Of a DNA stretch of 54,350 nt, positions 33,215 to 40,980 are shown in pieces. The notes under the pieces were generated by a model. It had not been told where the DNA came from, did no database searches, and saw only the letters and a list, made by a program, of their open reading frames with translations. Source of the DNA: Klenkia sp. PcliD-1-E (GTDB taxonomy: Bacteria; Actinomycetota; Actinomycetes; Mycobacteriales; Geodermatophilaceae); the NCBI RefSeq assembly GCF_024124375.1, contig NZ_JAMXRZ010000007.1, positions 1-54,350 on the forward strand, given 5' to 3'. The position numbers were made by a program, and so were the translations under genes. The first letter of the stretch is position 1; the number at the start of each line of letters is the position of its first letter.

Positions 33215-34573
33215 GTGGCCAGGCCGAGCATCGTCCCCATCGCCCTCACCCTCGACGACCGCACGGGCTACACCCTGTGGGCTCCCCCGTGGGAGGAGGA
33301 CGGCGAGGAGTGGCAGGCCTTCCTCGGCGGCTCGGTCGACGGCACCGCGGTGGTGCACCTGTTCCCGACCCCCGCCGCGCTGGCCGCGTTCTGCCGCACC
33401 AGCACCGACCACGACCTCGCCGACCACCCGGTCTGGCCGGTCGTGGCCGGTCTCGGGCCGGCCGACGTCACCCCCGACGACGACCACCGCTACGACCTCG
33501 ACGGCGTCTACGACGTGGTCGCCGAGAACCCCGACCGCTGGGCCGTCGAGGAGCTGGCCGCGACCTTCGACATCACCGGCCGGCTCGCCGAGTGCTGCGA
33601 CACCGCCGACGACGAGGACGAGGACGACGACGAGGACGACGACGAGACCGCCTTCGCGTCCCTGGCCGAGCTGATGGCCAAGCCCGAGGTGGCGATGCTC
33701 GGCCTGGGCCTGGACGCCTTCACCGGACGAGCCGGCGAGGACGCGTGGATCCGGCTCGGCGGCGCGGTCGACGAGCTGTGGGAGGACGTCCTCGGCGAGC
33801 TGGAGGACCACCTGGACTGGACCGGCGCGGGCACCGCCGAGCTGTCGGCCTACCCGTCCGCCGAGGAGTCCGAGGAGGACGACGACGAGGACGACGACGA
33901 GGACGCCGACGACGAGGACGAGGGCGACGCGGAGGTCACCGAGGCACCCGTGACCGCCGCGCCGACCAGCGCGATCAGCGGCGGTGGCCGGCTGGCCGCC
34001 GACCCGGCCGCCGTCGCCGCGGCCGCCGGCTTCTGGGAAGGCGTGGGCATCCTGCCCGTCGAGGTCGTCGTGCCCGAGGGCGCTGGGGTCACCCTGCGCT
34101 GCTACGTCGAGGACGCCGCCCGGTTCCTGGGCGCCGACGGCGAGGTCTACCTGTTCGGCACGCCGGCGGAGCTGACCGCGTTCGTGCAGGGCGACGAGGA
34201 GCACGACCTGGCCGAGGTCGCGTCCTGGCCCGAGGTCGAGGAGACCACCGTCTCGCCGCTGCCGGTGGACCAGGACCGCTACGACCTGGTCGAGGTGGCC
34301 GAGGTGCTGGCCGAGGTCGCCGACGGCGCCGCCGGGTTGGTCGACCACGCGGTGCTGGTGCAGGCCGTCGAGGGCGTCCGCGACCTGGCCGAGTACGCCG
34401 GGCTGAGCCGGGTGGAGGAGCTGCTCGGGGCGAGCACCCCGCTGGGCCAGGCCGTCGCCCGGGCCGAGCGCGACCCCCGCGCCGCGCTGCGCGCCGAGGA
34501 CGCCGCCCGGCTGACCGGCCCGTGGGACGAGGTCGTCCGCGAGGTCAGCACCGCCCTGGTCTTCCGCACCTGA
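33215..34573 (+). CDS. Acidic protein with internal duplication, function unknown
   Basis: A 452-residue, strongly acidic, apparently cytosolic protein. I do not recognise a named family. The N-half (about 45-120) and C-half (about 305-385) are repeats of one module: HLFPTPAALAAF..DHDLADHPVWPVV..YDLDGVYDVVAE against YLFGTPAELTAF..EHDLAEVASWPEV..YDLVEVAEVLAE. Two runs of almost pure Asp/Glu (around 33607-33648 and 33868-33930) link the parts. No signal peptide or membrane segment is evident. GTG 33215 follows CAGGAT by 6 bases, a possible leaderless start. The gene stands alone between an efflux pump and a convergent RNA helicase. Confidence 0.85.
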   Translation: MARPSIVPIALTLDDRTGYTLWAPPWEEDGEEWQAFLGGSVDGTAVVHLFPTPAALAAFCRTSTDHDLADHPVWPVVAGLGPADVTPDDDHRYDLDGVYDVVAENPDRWAVEELAATFDITGRLAECCDTADDEDEDDDEDDDETAFASLAELMAKPEVAMLGLGLDAFTGRAGEDAWIRLGGAVDELWEDVLGELEDHLDWTGAGTAELSAYPSAEESEEDDDEDDDEDADDEDEGDAEVTEAPVTAAPTSAISGGGRLAADPAAVAAAAGFWEGVGILPVEVVVPEGAGVTLRCYVEDAARFLGADGEVYLFGTPAELTAFVQGDEEHDLAEVASWPEVEETTVSPLPVDQDRYDLVEVAEVLAEVADGAAGLVDHAVLVQAVEGVRDLAEYAGLSRVEELLGASTPLGQAVARAERDPRAALRAEDAARLTGPWDEVVREVSTALVFRT

Positions 34574-34600
34574 CCGACCCCCCACCCCTCACGCCTGCTG

Positions 34601-34673
34601 GTTGATCATCGTTCGCTGCACGTGGGGCGCGCCGCAGGACGGCGTGTCCCAGCTGCGGATGACGATGATCAAC
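34601..34673. repeat. Intergenic element with 12-base terminal inverted repeats
   Basis: Arms gttgatcatcgt (34601-34612) and acgatgatcaac (34662-34673) are perfect inverted copies 49 bases apart. The interior holds the short palindromes CACGTG, GGCGCGCC and CAGCTG. It lies between convergent genes. It could be a dispersed REP/MITE-like unit or an RNA hairpin; neither can be proved from one copy. Confidence 0.6.
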
Positions 34674-34698
34674 TGCGAGTCGGGGGTACGCACGCAGA

Positions 34699-34728
34699 AC
34701 GGCCCGGCCCCCTGGGGGGCCGGGCCGT
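34699..34728. terminator. Bidirectional hairpin terminator between convergent genes
   Basis: Perfect 14-base arms acggcccggccccc (34699-34712) and gggggccgggccgt (34715-34728) with a 2-base centre. There is no U tract on either strand, as is common for actinobacterial hairpins. It lies 14 bases from the helicase stop and downstream of the acidic-protein gene. Confidence 0.75.
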
Positions 34729-34741
34729 TGTGCCGATCAGC

Positions 34742-36259
34742 TCAGTACGAGCGGGCGGGGCGCTGCGGGCGCCCACCGGTGCCGCCCTGCGGACGCTGGC
34801 CACCCGGGCGGCGGTCGCCGTAGGACGGGCGGTCGGGCCGCGCGCCGTGGGACGGGCGGTCCGACCGCGCCGGGCGGTCGCCGTAGGAGGGCCGGTCCGA
34901 GCGGGCGGGCCGGTCGCCGTAGGAGCGCGCGGGGCGGTCGCCGTCGCGACGCGGGGGACGGCGGTCGCCGTCCCGGCGCGGGCGACCGGAGCCGCCACGG
35001 GCCGGGCGGACGGGGCGCTCGACGGGCTCCACGTGCACGCCGGAGGCGACCAGCTCGGCGATCGGCGCGTCACCGGGACGGATGCGGGACACGTCGGTGT
35101 TCACCGCGGCCTGCCGGAAGCGGCGCTTGGCCTGGCCGACCTGGTCGGGCAGCAGCAGCGAGACCACGACACCGCCGGCGCCGGCGCGGGCGGTGCGGCC
35201 CGAGCGGTGCAGGTAGGTCTTGTGGTCGGCCGGCGGGTCGTAGTGCAGCACCAGCTGGACGTCGTCGACGTGGATGCCGCGGGCGGCGACGTCGGTGGCG
35301 ACCAGCACCGGCGAGCGGGCATCGGCGAAGGCCTCGAGCGCGCGGCGGCGGGCCGACTGCGGCAGACCCCCGTGGATCGGCTCGGCCTTGATGCCGACGG
35401 CCTGCAGGTTGGTGGCCAGCCGGTCGGCGCCGTGCTGGGTGCGCACGAAGATGATCGTGCGGCCCGGGCGGGCGGCCAGCTGCTCGGTGACCTTGAGCCG
35501 GTCGGGGAAGGACACGCTGTAGGCGCGGTGCTCGGCCGGCGGCGCGCTGTCGGCGGCCTTGACCACCTCGTGGCGGGCCGGGTCCTGGAGGTACCGGCGG
35601 ACCAGGGTGTCGACCTCGCCGTCCAGGGTGGCCGAGAAGAGCATCGTCTGGCCGTCGGGGCGGACCTGGTCCAGCAGCTCCTTGACCACGGGCAGGAAGC
35701 CCAGGTCGGACATGAAGTCGGCCTCGTCGATGATCGCGATCTCGACGTCGGCCAGGGTGCACTCGCCCTGGCTGATCAGGTCCTGCAGGCGGCCGGGGGT
35801 GGCGATGACGACGTCGACACCGCGGCGCAGCTGCTGGATCTGGCGGTACATGGACGCACCGCCGTAGACGGCGGCGAACTGCACGCCGTTGGCCTGGCCC
35901 AGCGGGGCGAGGTTGTCGTGCACCTGCTGGGCGAGCTCGCGGGTGGGCACGAGGACCAGCCCGCGCGGGGCGCGCCGGCCGTGCTGCACGTCCGCACCGA
36001 GGCGGTGCAGCATCGGCAGGCCGAAGGCCAGGGTCTTGCCCGAGCCGGTGGCGGCCTTGCCGAGCACGTCGCGGCCGGCCATGGCGTCGGGCAGCGCGGA
36101 GGTCTGGATGGCGAAGGGGTGACGGATCCCGCGGCGCTCCAGGGCGGTGACCAGCTGCTGCTGGAGACCGAGCTGGGCGAAGGAGGGCCCGGTGGGCGCC
36201 TCGGCGGCGGGGGTGTTCTCGGTGGTGGTGCTGGTGTCGACAGGGTCGAACGAGGTCAA
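34742..36259 (-). CDS. DEAD-box ATP-dependent RNA helicase with basic repeat tail
   Basis: A 505-residue RNA helicase of the RhlE/DeaD type. Q motif is FAIQTSALP, motif I AATGSGKT (69-76), Ia PTRELA, motif II DEAD (178-181), III SAT and VI HRSGRTARAG. The last 110 residues are a low-complexity, Arg-rich tail built from SYGDRPARSDRP-type repeats, typical of RNA-binding extensions. It likely remodels structured RNA in ribosome assembly or mRNA decay, often cold-induced. A promoter candidate lies about 180 bases upstream, so the mRNA would carry a long leader. Confidence 0.93.
   Translation of the reverse strand: MTSFDPVDTSTTTENTPAAEAPTGPSFAQLGLQQQLVTALERRGIRHPFAIQTSALPDAMAGRDVLGKAATGSGKTLAFGLPMLHRLGADVQHGRRAPRGLVLVPTRELAQQVHDNLAPLGQANGVQFAAVYGGASMYRQIQQLRRGVDVVIATPGRLQDLISQGECTLADVEIAIIDEADFMSDLGFLPVVKELLDQVRPDGQTMLFSATLDGEVDTLVRRYLQDPARHEVVKAADSAPPAEHRAYSVSFPDRLKVTEQLAARPGRTIIFVRTQHGADRLATNLQAVGIKAEPIHGGLPQSARRRALEAFADARSPVLVATDVAARGIHVDDVQLVLHYDPPADHKTYLHRSGRTARAGAGGVVVSLLLPDQVGQAKRRFRQAAVNTDVSRIRPGDAPIAELVASGVHVEPVERPVRPARGGSGRPRRDGDRRPPRRDGDRPARSYGDRPARSDRPSYGDRPARSDRPSHGARPDRPSYGDRRPGGQRPQGGTGGRPQRPARSY
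34750..34985 (-). repeat. Repeats coding for the Arg/Gly/Tyr/Asp-rich helicase tail
   Basis: Several imperfect in-frame copies of cggtcgccgtagga (plus strand) encode the SYGDRPARSDRP units at the helicase C-terminus. Repeat number is likely to vary between strains. Confidence 0.7.
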
Positions 36260-36485
36260 GAAAGGGACTCCGATGCAGATCGGGCGCGTCCCGTGGTGTG
36301 GTGCCGGGCCCGCCGGGGGCGGGACTCACTGGGCGACCCCAGGATGCGTCTGCGGTGACGCGGAGGTCTGCACGGATGCGCTCTACCCCGGGCTGGACCG
36401 CCCGGGAGGTGTGGCCGGCGATCGCCGACCTGCCCAATCTAGCAGCGGACCGGCCGCAGATGTTCCCCGCGGCCGGTGGGGGTGA
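36260..36485 (-). promoter_or_regulatory. Long helicase leader with -10 candidate
   Basis: A non-coding gap of 226 bases. TAGATT on the minus strand (36436-36441) is a good -10 hexamer and would give a 5' leader of about 170 bases for the helicase. Long leaders are known for cold-shock helicases. I see no clear -35 box and no small gene. Confidence 0.45.
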
Positions 36486-37559
36486 TCACCCCCGCAGCGC
36501 GGCGTACCCCGCCCGGACCTCGGCCAGCAGCCCCGCACGCTCGCCCTCGTCGAGGAACGCGGCGGCCAGCGCCCGCTCGGTGACGGTCTGCACGTCGTCC
36601 CAGCCCCAGCCGTGCGCCTGCACGACGGCGACGAACTCGCTGGTCGGGGTGACCCCGCTCATCAACCGGTTGTCGGTGTTGAGGGTGACGGCGAACCCGG
36701 CCCGGTGCAGCCGGTCGACCGGGTGCGCGGCGATCGAGGGGTAGGCGCCGGTCTGCACGTTCGACGTCGGCGCCACCTCCAGGGTGATCTGCTCGTCGAG
36801 CACCCGCTGCGCGACCGGGCCCAGCGGGCCGCCGTCGGCGGGCACCTCGTCGGCGATCCGCACGCCGTGGCCCAGCCGTTCCGCGCGGGCGCCGTCCAGG
36901 GCGCCGCGGATGCTCTCGATGCCGTCGGCCTCGCCGGCGTGGATGGTGCGGTGCGCGCCGGCCCGGTCCAGCAGCGCGATCGCCGAGGGGTGCCGGTCGG
37001 CCGGGAACCCGATCTCCGGGCCCGCGAGGTCGAAGCCGACCACGCCGGCGTCGCGGTAGCGGACGACGAGCGCGGCGATCTCGTCCCAGTGGTCGTCCTG
37101 CCGCATGGCGCACAGCAGCGACCGGACGGCGATCGGGGTGCCCGCCGCGGTGGCGTCGCGGGCACCGGTGGCGAACCCGTCGAGCATGGCCTCCACGGCC
37201 GCCTCGGCGGTCATCGCAGGGGTGGACCGCTCCGGGGCGTAGCGCACCTCGGCGTAGCGCACGCCGTCGGCGGCCAGGTCCAGCGCGCACTCGCGGGCGA
37301 CCCGGTGGATGCCCTCGGGGGTCTGCATGACCGCGACCGTGTGGTCGAAGGTCTCCAGGTAGCGCACCAGGGTGCCGCTGTCGGCGGACTCGGTGAACCA
37401 CCGGCCCAGCTCCGCGGCGTCGGTCGAGGGCAGCGCGGTGTAGCCGGTCTGCTCGGCGATCTCGATGATCGTCTGCGGGCGCAGGCCGCCGTCCAGGTGG
37501 TCGTGCAGGAGCACCTTGGGGGCGCGGGCGAGGGTCTCCTGGGTCAGCGGTGCAGGCAC
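36486..37559 (-). CDS. add: Adenosine deaminase
   Basis: A 357-residue zinc amidohydrolase converting (deoxy)adenosine to (deoxy)inosine, the substrate of PNP. Metal and catalytic residues are visible: HDHLDGG (H19, H21), HAGEADG, GHGVRI and TLNTDNRLMSG. Length is normal. GTG 37559 is supported by TAGCGT 7 bases upstream, so it is probably transcribed from its own leaderless promoter, although it follows the ABC exporter genes on the same strand by only 10 bases. Confidence 0.96.
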   Translation of the reverse strand: MPAPLTQETLARAPKVLLHDHLDGGLRPQTIIEIAEQTGYTALPSTDAAELGRWFTESADSGTLVRYLETFDHTVAVMQTPEGIHRVARECALDLAADGVRYAEVRYAPERSTPAMTAEAAVEAMLDGFATGARDATAAGTPIAVRSLLCAMRQDDHWDEIAALVVRYRDAGVVGFDLAGPEIGFPADRHPSAIALLDRAGAHRTIHAGEADGIESIRGALDGARAERLGHGVRIADEVPADGGPLGPVAQRVLDEQITLEVAPTSNVQTGAYPSIAAHPVDRLHRAGFAVTLNTDNRLMSGVTPTSEFVAVVQAHGWGWDDVQTVTERALAAAFLDEGERAGLLAEVRAGYAALRG

Positions 37560-37566
37560 CCGCCGG

Positions 37567-37572
37567 ACGCTA
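37567..37572 (-). promoter_or_regulatory. add: -10 box TAGCGT, leaderless promoter of add
   Basis: TAGCGT on the minus strand is followed by 7 bases and GTG 37559. The box overlaps the last bases of the upstream permease gene. Confidence 0.55.
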
Positions 37573-38376
37573 CCCGTCCGCCTTGTCCCGCCAGCGGAAG
37601 GTGCGCACGCACAGCAGCAGCCCGACGACGACCCACGCGGTGAGCACCAGCGCGACCCGGCCCAGCTCCCACGACCCGGCCGGCTCCTGGGCGGCGAGCA
37701 CGTCGGGCAGGAACACCGACCGCAGGCCCTGCGCCATCCACTTCAGCGGGAAGAACGAGGCGATGGTCTGCATCCAGGTGGGGATCTGGTCGAACCGGAA
37801 GAAGACCCCGGAGATGAACTGCAGCACCAGCGCGACCGGGGTGACCGTGGCCGAGGCGGAACGGCCGTTCTTGGCCAGGCTGGACACCGCGATGCCCAGC
37901 AGGGTGCACGCCGCCGAACCGAGCAGCGCGACCCAGGCGAAGGTCAGCCACTGGGTACCGCTGGGCAGGTCGACGCCGTAGAGCACGACGCCGACCACCA
38001 GCAGGATCGCGATGGTCGCGACGGTGACCGCGAGGACCTGCGCGATCTTGCCGATGAAGTAGGCGCTCTTGGGCATCGGGGTGCCGGCCAGGTGCTTGAG
38101 CGTGCCGTCGCTGCGCTCGGTGGCGATGCCGATGGCCATGTTCTGCAGGCTGGCGCCGAGGATGCCCGCGGCGATGACCCCGGCCATGAAGTACTGCGTG
38201 AAGCTGACCCCGGCGCCGATCTGGTAGTCCAGCACCGCGCCGAAGACGACCAGCAGGATGACCGGGAACATCAGGGTGAAGACCACCGACTCCCGCTGCC
38301 GGAAGAACTCGCGGAGCTCGACGGCGGCGCGGACCCGGAAGACGCGGGCCAGCGGCGGCAGGGTCGGGGCGCTCAC
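37570..38376 (-). CDS. ABC-2 type transporter permease
   Basis: A 268-residue membrane subunit with six expected helices of the ABC-2 (DrrB/NodJ-like) type. ELREFFRQRESVVFTLMFPVILLVVFG is the cytosolic coupling segment and first helix, IATERSDGTLKHLAGTPMPKSAYFIGK is the conserved cytosolic loop, and FISGVFFRFDQIPTWMQTIASFFPLKW precedes the last helix. GTG 38376 shares GTGA with the ATPase stop. The pair would export a lipid, drug or polymer; nothing narrows the substrate. Confidence 0.9.
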   Translation of the reverse strand: MSAPTLPPLARVFRVRAAVELREFFRQRESVVFTLMFPVILLVVFGAVLDYQIGAGVSFTQYFMAGVIAAGILGASLQNMAIGIATERSDGTLKHLAGTPMPKSAYFIGKIAQVLAVTVATIAILLVVGVVLYGVDLPSGTQWLTFAWVALLGSAACTLLGIAVSSLAKNGRSASATVTPVALVLQFISGVFFRFDQIPTWMQTIASFFPLKWMAQGLRSVFLPDVLAAQEPAGSWELGRVALVLTAWVVVGLLLCVRTFRWRDKADG

Positions 38377-39233
38377 CGGGACTGACCGATCATCTGCAGG
38401 TACACGTCTTCCAGGGTCGGGCGGGCCACGGCGAGGTCGGGCACCTCGCCGGGGAAGCGGGTGGCGAGCTCGGCGACCAGCGCCGTCGGGGTGGGGGTGT
38501 CCTCGGTGCGCCGGACGCCGTCCTCGGTCCAGCTGACCACCGCGGGCGCCTGGCCGCGGCCGCCCAGCTCGGTGGGGACGGCGACCTCGACCAGCCGGCC
38601 GCCGGTGATGACGCCCACCCGGTCGGCGAGCTCCTCGGCCTCGTCCAGGTAGTGCGTGGTGAGCAGCATCGTCGTCCCCAGGTCGCGCAGCGAGCGGATC
38701 AGGGACCAGAACTGCCGGCGGGCCTCGGGGTCGAAGCCGGTGGTCGGCTCGTCGAGGAACAGCAGCGACGGCCGGCCGACGATGCCCATGGCGACGTCGA
38801 GCCGGCGGCGCTGGCCGCCGGACAGCGACCGGCCGCGGGCCCCGGCCTTCTCGGTCAGCCCGACCAGCTCGAGGACCTCGGCGGGGTCGCGCGGGTCGGG
38901 GTAGTAGGCGGCCTGCGCGGTGAGCATCTCCGCACACGTCAGCTGGCTGTCGCCGGCACCGGACTGCAGCACGATGCCGATCTGGGCCCGCCAGCGCCGC
39001 CCGCCCTCGGCCGGGTCCTCCCCCAGCACCTGCACCTGCCCGCCGTCCCGGGAGCGGTAGCCCTCGAGGACCTCGACGGTGGTGGTCTTGCCGGCACCGT
39101 TGGGGCCGAGCAGGGCGAAGATCTCGCCGCGCCGGATGTCCAGGTCGACGCCGTCGACGGCGTTGCGGTCGCCGTAGCGCTTGACCAGACCGCGGATGCT
39201 GATCGCCGCGCCGGGGTCGAGGGGGCTGCTCAC
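38373..39233 (-). CDS. ABC transporter ATP-binding protein (DrrA/ABC-2 exporter type)
   Basis: A 286-residue ATPase. Walker A is GPNGAGKTT, the signature is LSGGQRRRLDVAMGI and Walker B is LLFLDEPTTGFD, followed by the H-loop TTHYLDEAEELADRV. A C-terminal regulatory segment of about 80 residues follows, as in DrrA-like exporters. GTG 39233 is chosen; GACACT 8 bases upstream is a weak leaderless -10. It is 35 bases downstream of deoA and translationally coupled to its permease. Confidence 0.93.
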   Translation of the reverse strand: MSSPLDPGAAISIRGLVKRYGDRNAVDGVDLDIRRGEIFALLGPNGAGKTTTVEVLEGYRSRDGGQVQVLGEDPAEGGRRWRAQIGIVLQSGAGDSQLTCAEMLTAQAAYYPDPRDPAEVLELVGLTEKAGARGRSLSGGQRRRLDVAMGIVGRPSLLFLDEPTTGFDPEARRQFWSLIRSLRDLGTTMLLTTHYLDEAEELADRVGVITGGRLVEVAVPTELGGRGQAPAVVSWTEDGVRRTEDTPTPTALVAELATRFPGEVPDLAVARPTLEDVYLQMIGQSR

Positions 39234-39268
39234 GGGGGTCGAGTGTCCCTGATCGACCTGTGACCGGT

Positions 39269-40549
39269 TCAGGCGGTGATGCGGTCGACCACCAGCGGCA
39301 GCGCGGTGTCCTCGGTGTCGACGCCGACCGCGCCCTCCAGTGCCGCCAGCGCGCGCTCGATGCGGGTGGCGTCGTCGGTCTGCAGCTCCAGCAGCGGCTG
39401 CCCGGCGGTCACCTGCTCCCCCACCGACGCGTGCCACACGACACCGGCCGAGGCGCTCACCGGGTCCTCCTTGCGGGCCCGGCCGGCGCCCAGCCGCCAG
39501 GCCGCGACGCCGAGGGAGAAGGCGTCCAGCCGGGTCAGCGTGCCGGTGGCCGGGGCGGTGACCACGTGCCGCTCGGCCGGCTCCGGCAGCGGCGCGTCGG
39601 GGTCCCCGCCCTGCGCCCGGATCATCGACCTCCAGGTGTCCATCGCCCGCCCGTCGGCCAGCGCGGCAGCCGGGTCGACGTCCTCGCGGCCGGCGCCGGC
39701 CAGCATCTCGCGGGCCAGCGCGAGGGTCAGCTCGACCAGGTCGGCCGGTCCGCCGCCCGCCAGCACCTCGAGGGACTCGGCGACCTCGACGGCGTTGCCT
39801 GCGCTGCGGCCCAGCGGGCGGTCCATGGCGGTCACCAGCGCGACGGTGCGGACGCCGGCGGCCTCCCCCAGGCCGACCATCGTGCGGGCCAGCTCACGGG
39901 AGCTCTCGACGTCCTTCATGAACGCCCCCGACCCGGTCTTGACGTCCAGCACCAGCGCGTCGGCGCCCTCGGCGATCTTCTTGCTCATGATCGAGCTGGC
40001 GATCAGCGGGATGGACTCCACCGTCCCGGTGACGTCGCGCAGGGCGTAGAGCAGCTTGTCCGCCGGGGCCAGGTCGTTCCCGGCCGCGCAGATGACGGCG
40101 CCGACGTCGCGCAGCTGGCCGAGGTACTCGTCCTCGGTCAGCGAGGCCCGCCAGCCGGGGATGGCCTCCAGCTTGTCCAGGGTGCCGCCGGTGTGCCCGA
40201 GCCCGCGGCCGGACAGCTGCGGGACGGCGACCCCGCAGGCGGCCACCAGCGGGGCCAGCGGCAGGGTGACCTTGTCGCCCACACCGCCGGTGGAGTGCTT
40301 GTCCGCGGTCGGCCGGCCCAGCGAGGACAGGTCCTTGCGGACACCGGAGTCGATCATCGCCTGGGTCCAGGCGGCCAGCTCGGCGGGCACCATGCCGCGG
40401 AAGAACACGCTCATCAGCAGCGCGCTCATCTGCTCGTCGGGCACCTCGCCCGCGGTGTAGGCGCCGACCACCCAGCGGATCTGGTCGCCGGTCAGCTCGA
40501 CGCCGTCCCGCTTGGCGCGGATGACGTCGATCGCGTCGTGGGTGCTCAT
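39269..40549 (-). CDS. deoA: Thymidine (pyrimidine-nucleoside) phosphorylase
   Basis: A 426-residue phosphorylase splitting thymidine or deoxyuridine to base and deoxyribose-1-phosphate. Motifs are KHSTGGVGDKVTLPLAPLVA, the family signature SGRGLGHTGGTLDKLEAIPG and VKTGSGAFM, with the C-terminal PYNP domain intact. ATG 40549 shares ATGA with the cdd stop. With cdd and the importer genes upstream it forms an uptake-and-degradation operon for pyrimidine nucleosides. Confidence 0.96.
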   Translation of the reverse strand: MSTHDAIDVIRAKRDGVELTGDQIRWVVGAYTAGEVPDEQMSALLMSVFFRGMVPAELAAWTQAMIDSGVRKDLSSLGRPTADKHSTGGVGDKVTLPLAPLVAACGVAVPQLSGRGLGHTGGTLDKLEAIPGWRASLTEDEYLGQLRDVGAVICAAGNDLAPADKLLYALRDVTGTVESIPLIASSIMSKKIAEGADALVLDVKTGSGAFMKDVESSRELARTMVGLGEAAGVRTVALVTAMDRPLGRSAGNAVEVAESLEVLAGGGPADLVELTLALAREMLAGAGREDVDPAAALADGRAMDTWRSMIRAQGGDPDAPLPEPAERHVVTAPATGTLTRLDAFSLGVAAWRLGAGRARKEDPVSASAGVVWHASVGEQVTAGQPLLELQTDDATRIERALAALEGAVGVDTEDTALPLVVDRITA

Positions 40550-40980
40550 CGGTTCGCCGCCTCGACTGCGTCGTCGGCAGACCGCGCGGCGGCAGCCGTG
40601 AGGTCGTCGGGGCCGAAGGCGTCGGGCAGCACCTCGCGCATCGGGACGATGCCCAGCGAGACGGTCTCGATCATCATCTCCGCGCCACCGAACTCCCAGA
40701 GCAGCTGCCGGCAGCGCCCGCAGGGCATGAGCGGCTGGCCGTCACCGCCCACGCAGGCCACCGCGACCAGCCGGCCGCCGCCGGTGCGGGCCAGCTCGCT
40801 GACCATCCCGCACTCCGCGCACAGCCCGATGCCGTAGGAGGCGTTCTCCACGTTGCAGCCGGTGACCACCCGGCCGTCGTCGACCAGGCCGGCCACGCCG
40901 ACCGGGAAGTGCGAGTACGGGGCGTAGGCGTGCGTCATCGCCTCGCGGGCAGCCGCCCGCAGCGCGTCCCAGTCGATCAA
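40546..40980 (-). CDS. cdd: Cytidine deaminase
   Basis: A 144-residue zinc enzyme converting (deoxy)cytidine to (deoxy)uridine. Zinc and catalytic residues are C54-A-E56 in CAECGMVSE and C87/C90 in PCGRCRQLLWEF; CNVENASYG binds the sugar. The start is TTG 40980: it has GGAGG 8 bases upstream, shares TTGA with the permease stop, and puts the homologous IDWDALR at the N-terminus. The rare start may lower its translation. Confidence 0.94.
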   Translation of the reverse strand: MIDWDALRAAAREAMTHAYAPYSHFPVGVAGLVDDGRVVTGCNVENASYGIGLCAECGMVSELARTGGGRLVAVACVGGDGQPLMPCGRCRQLLWEFGGAEMMIETVSLGIVPMREVLPDAFGPDDLTAAAARSADDAVEAANR

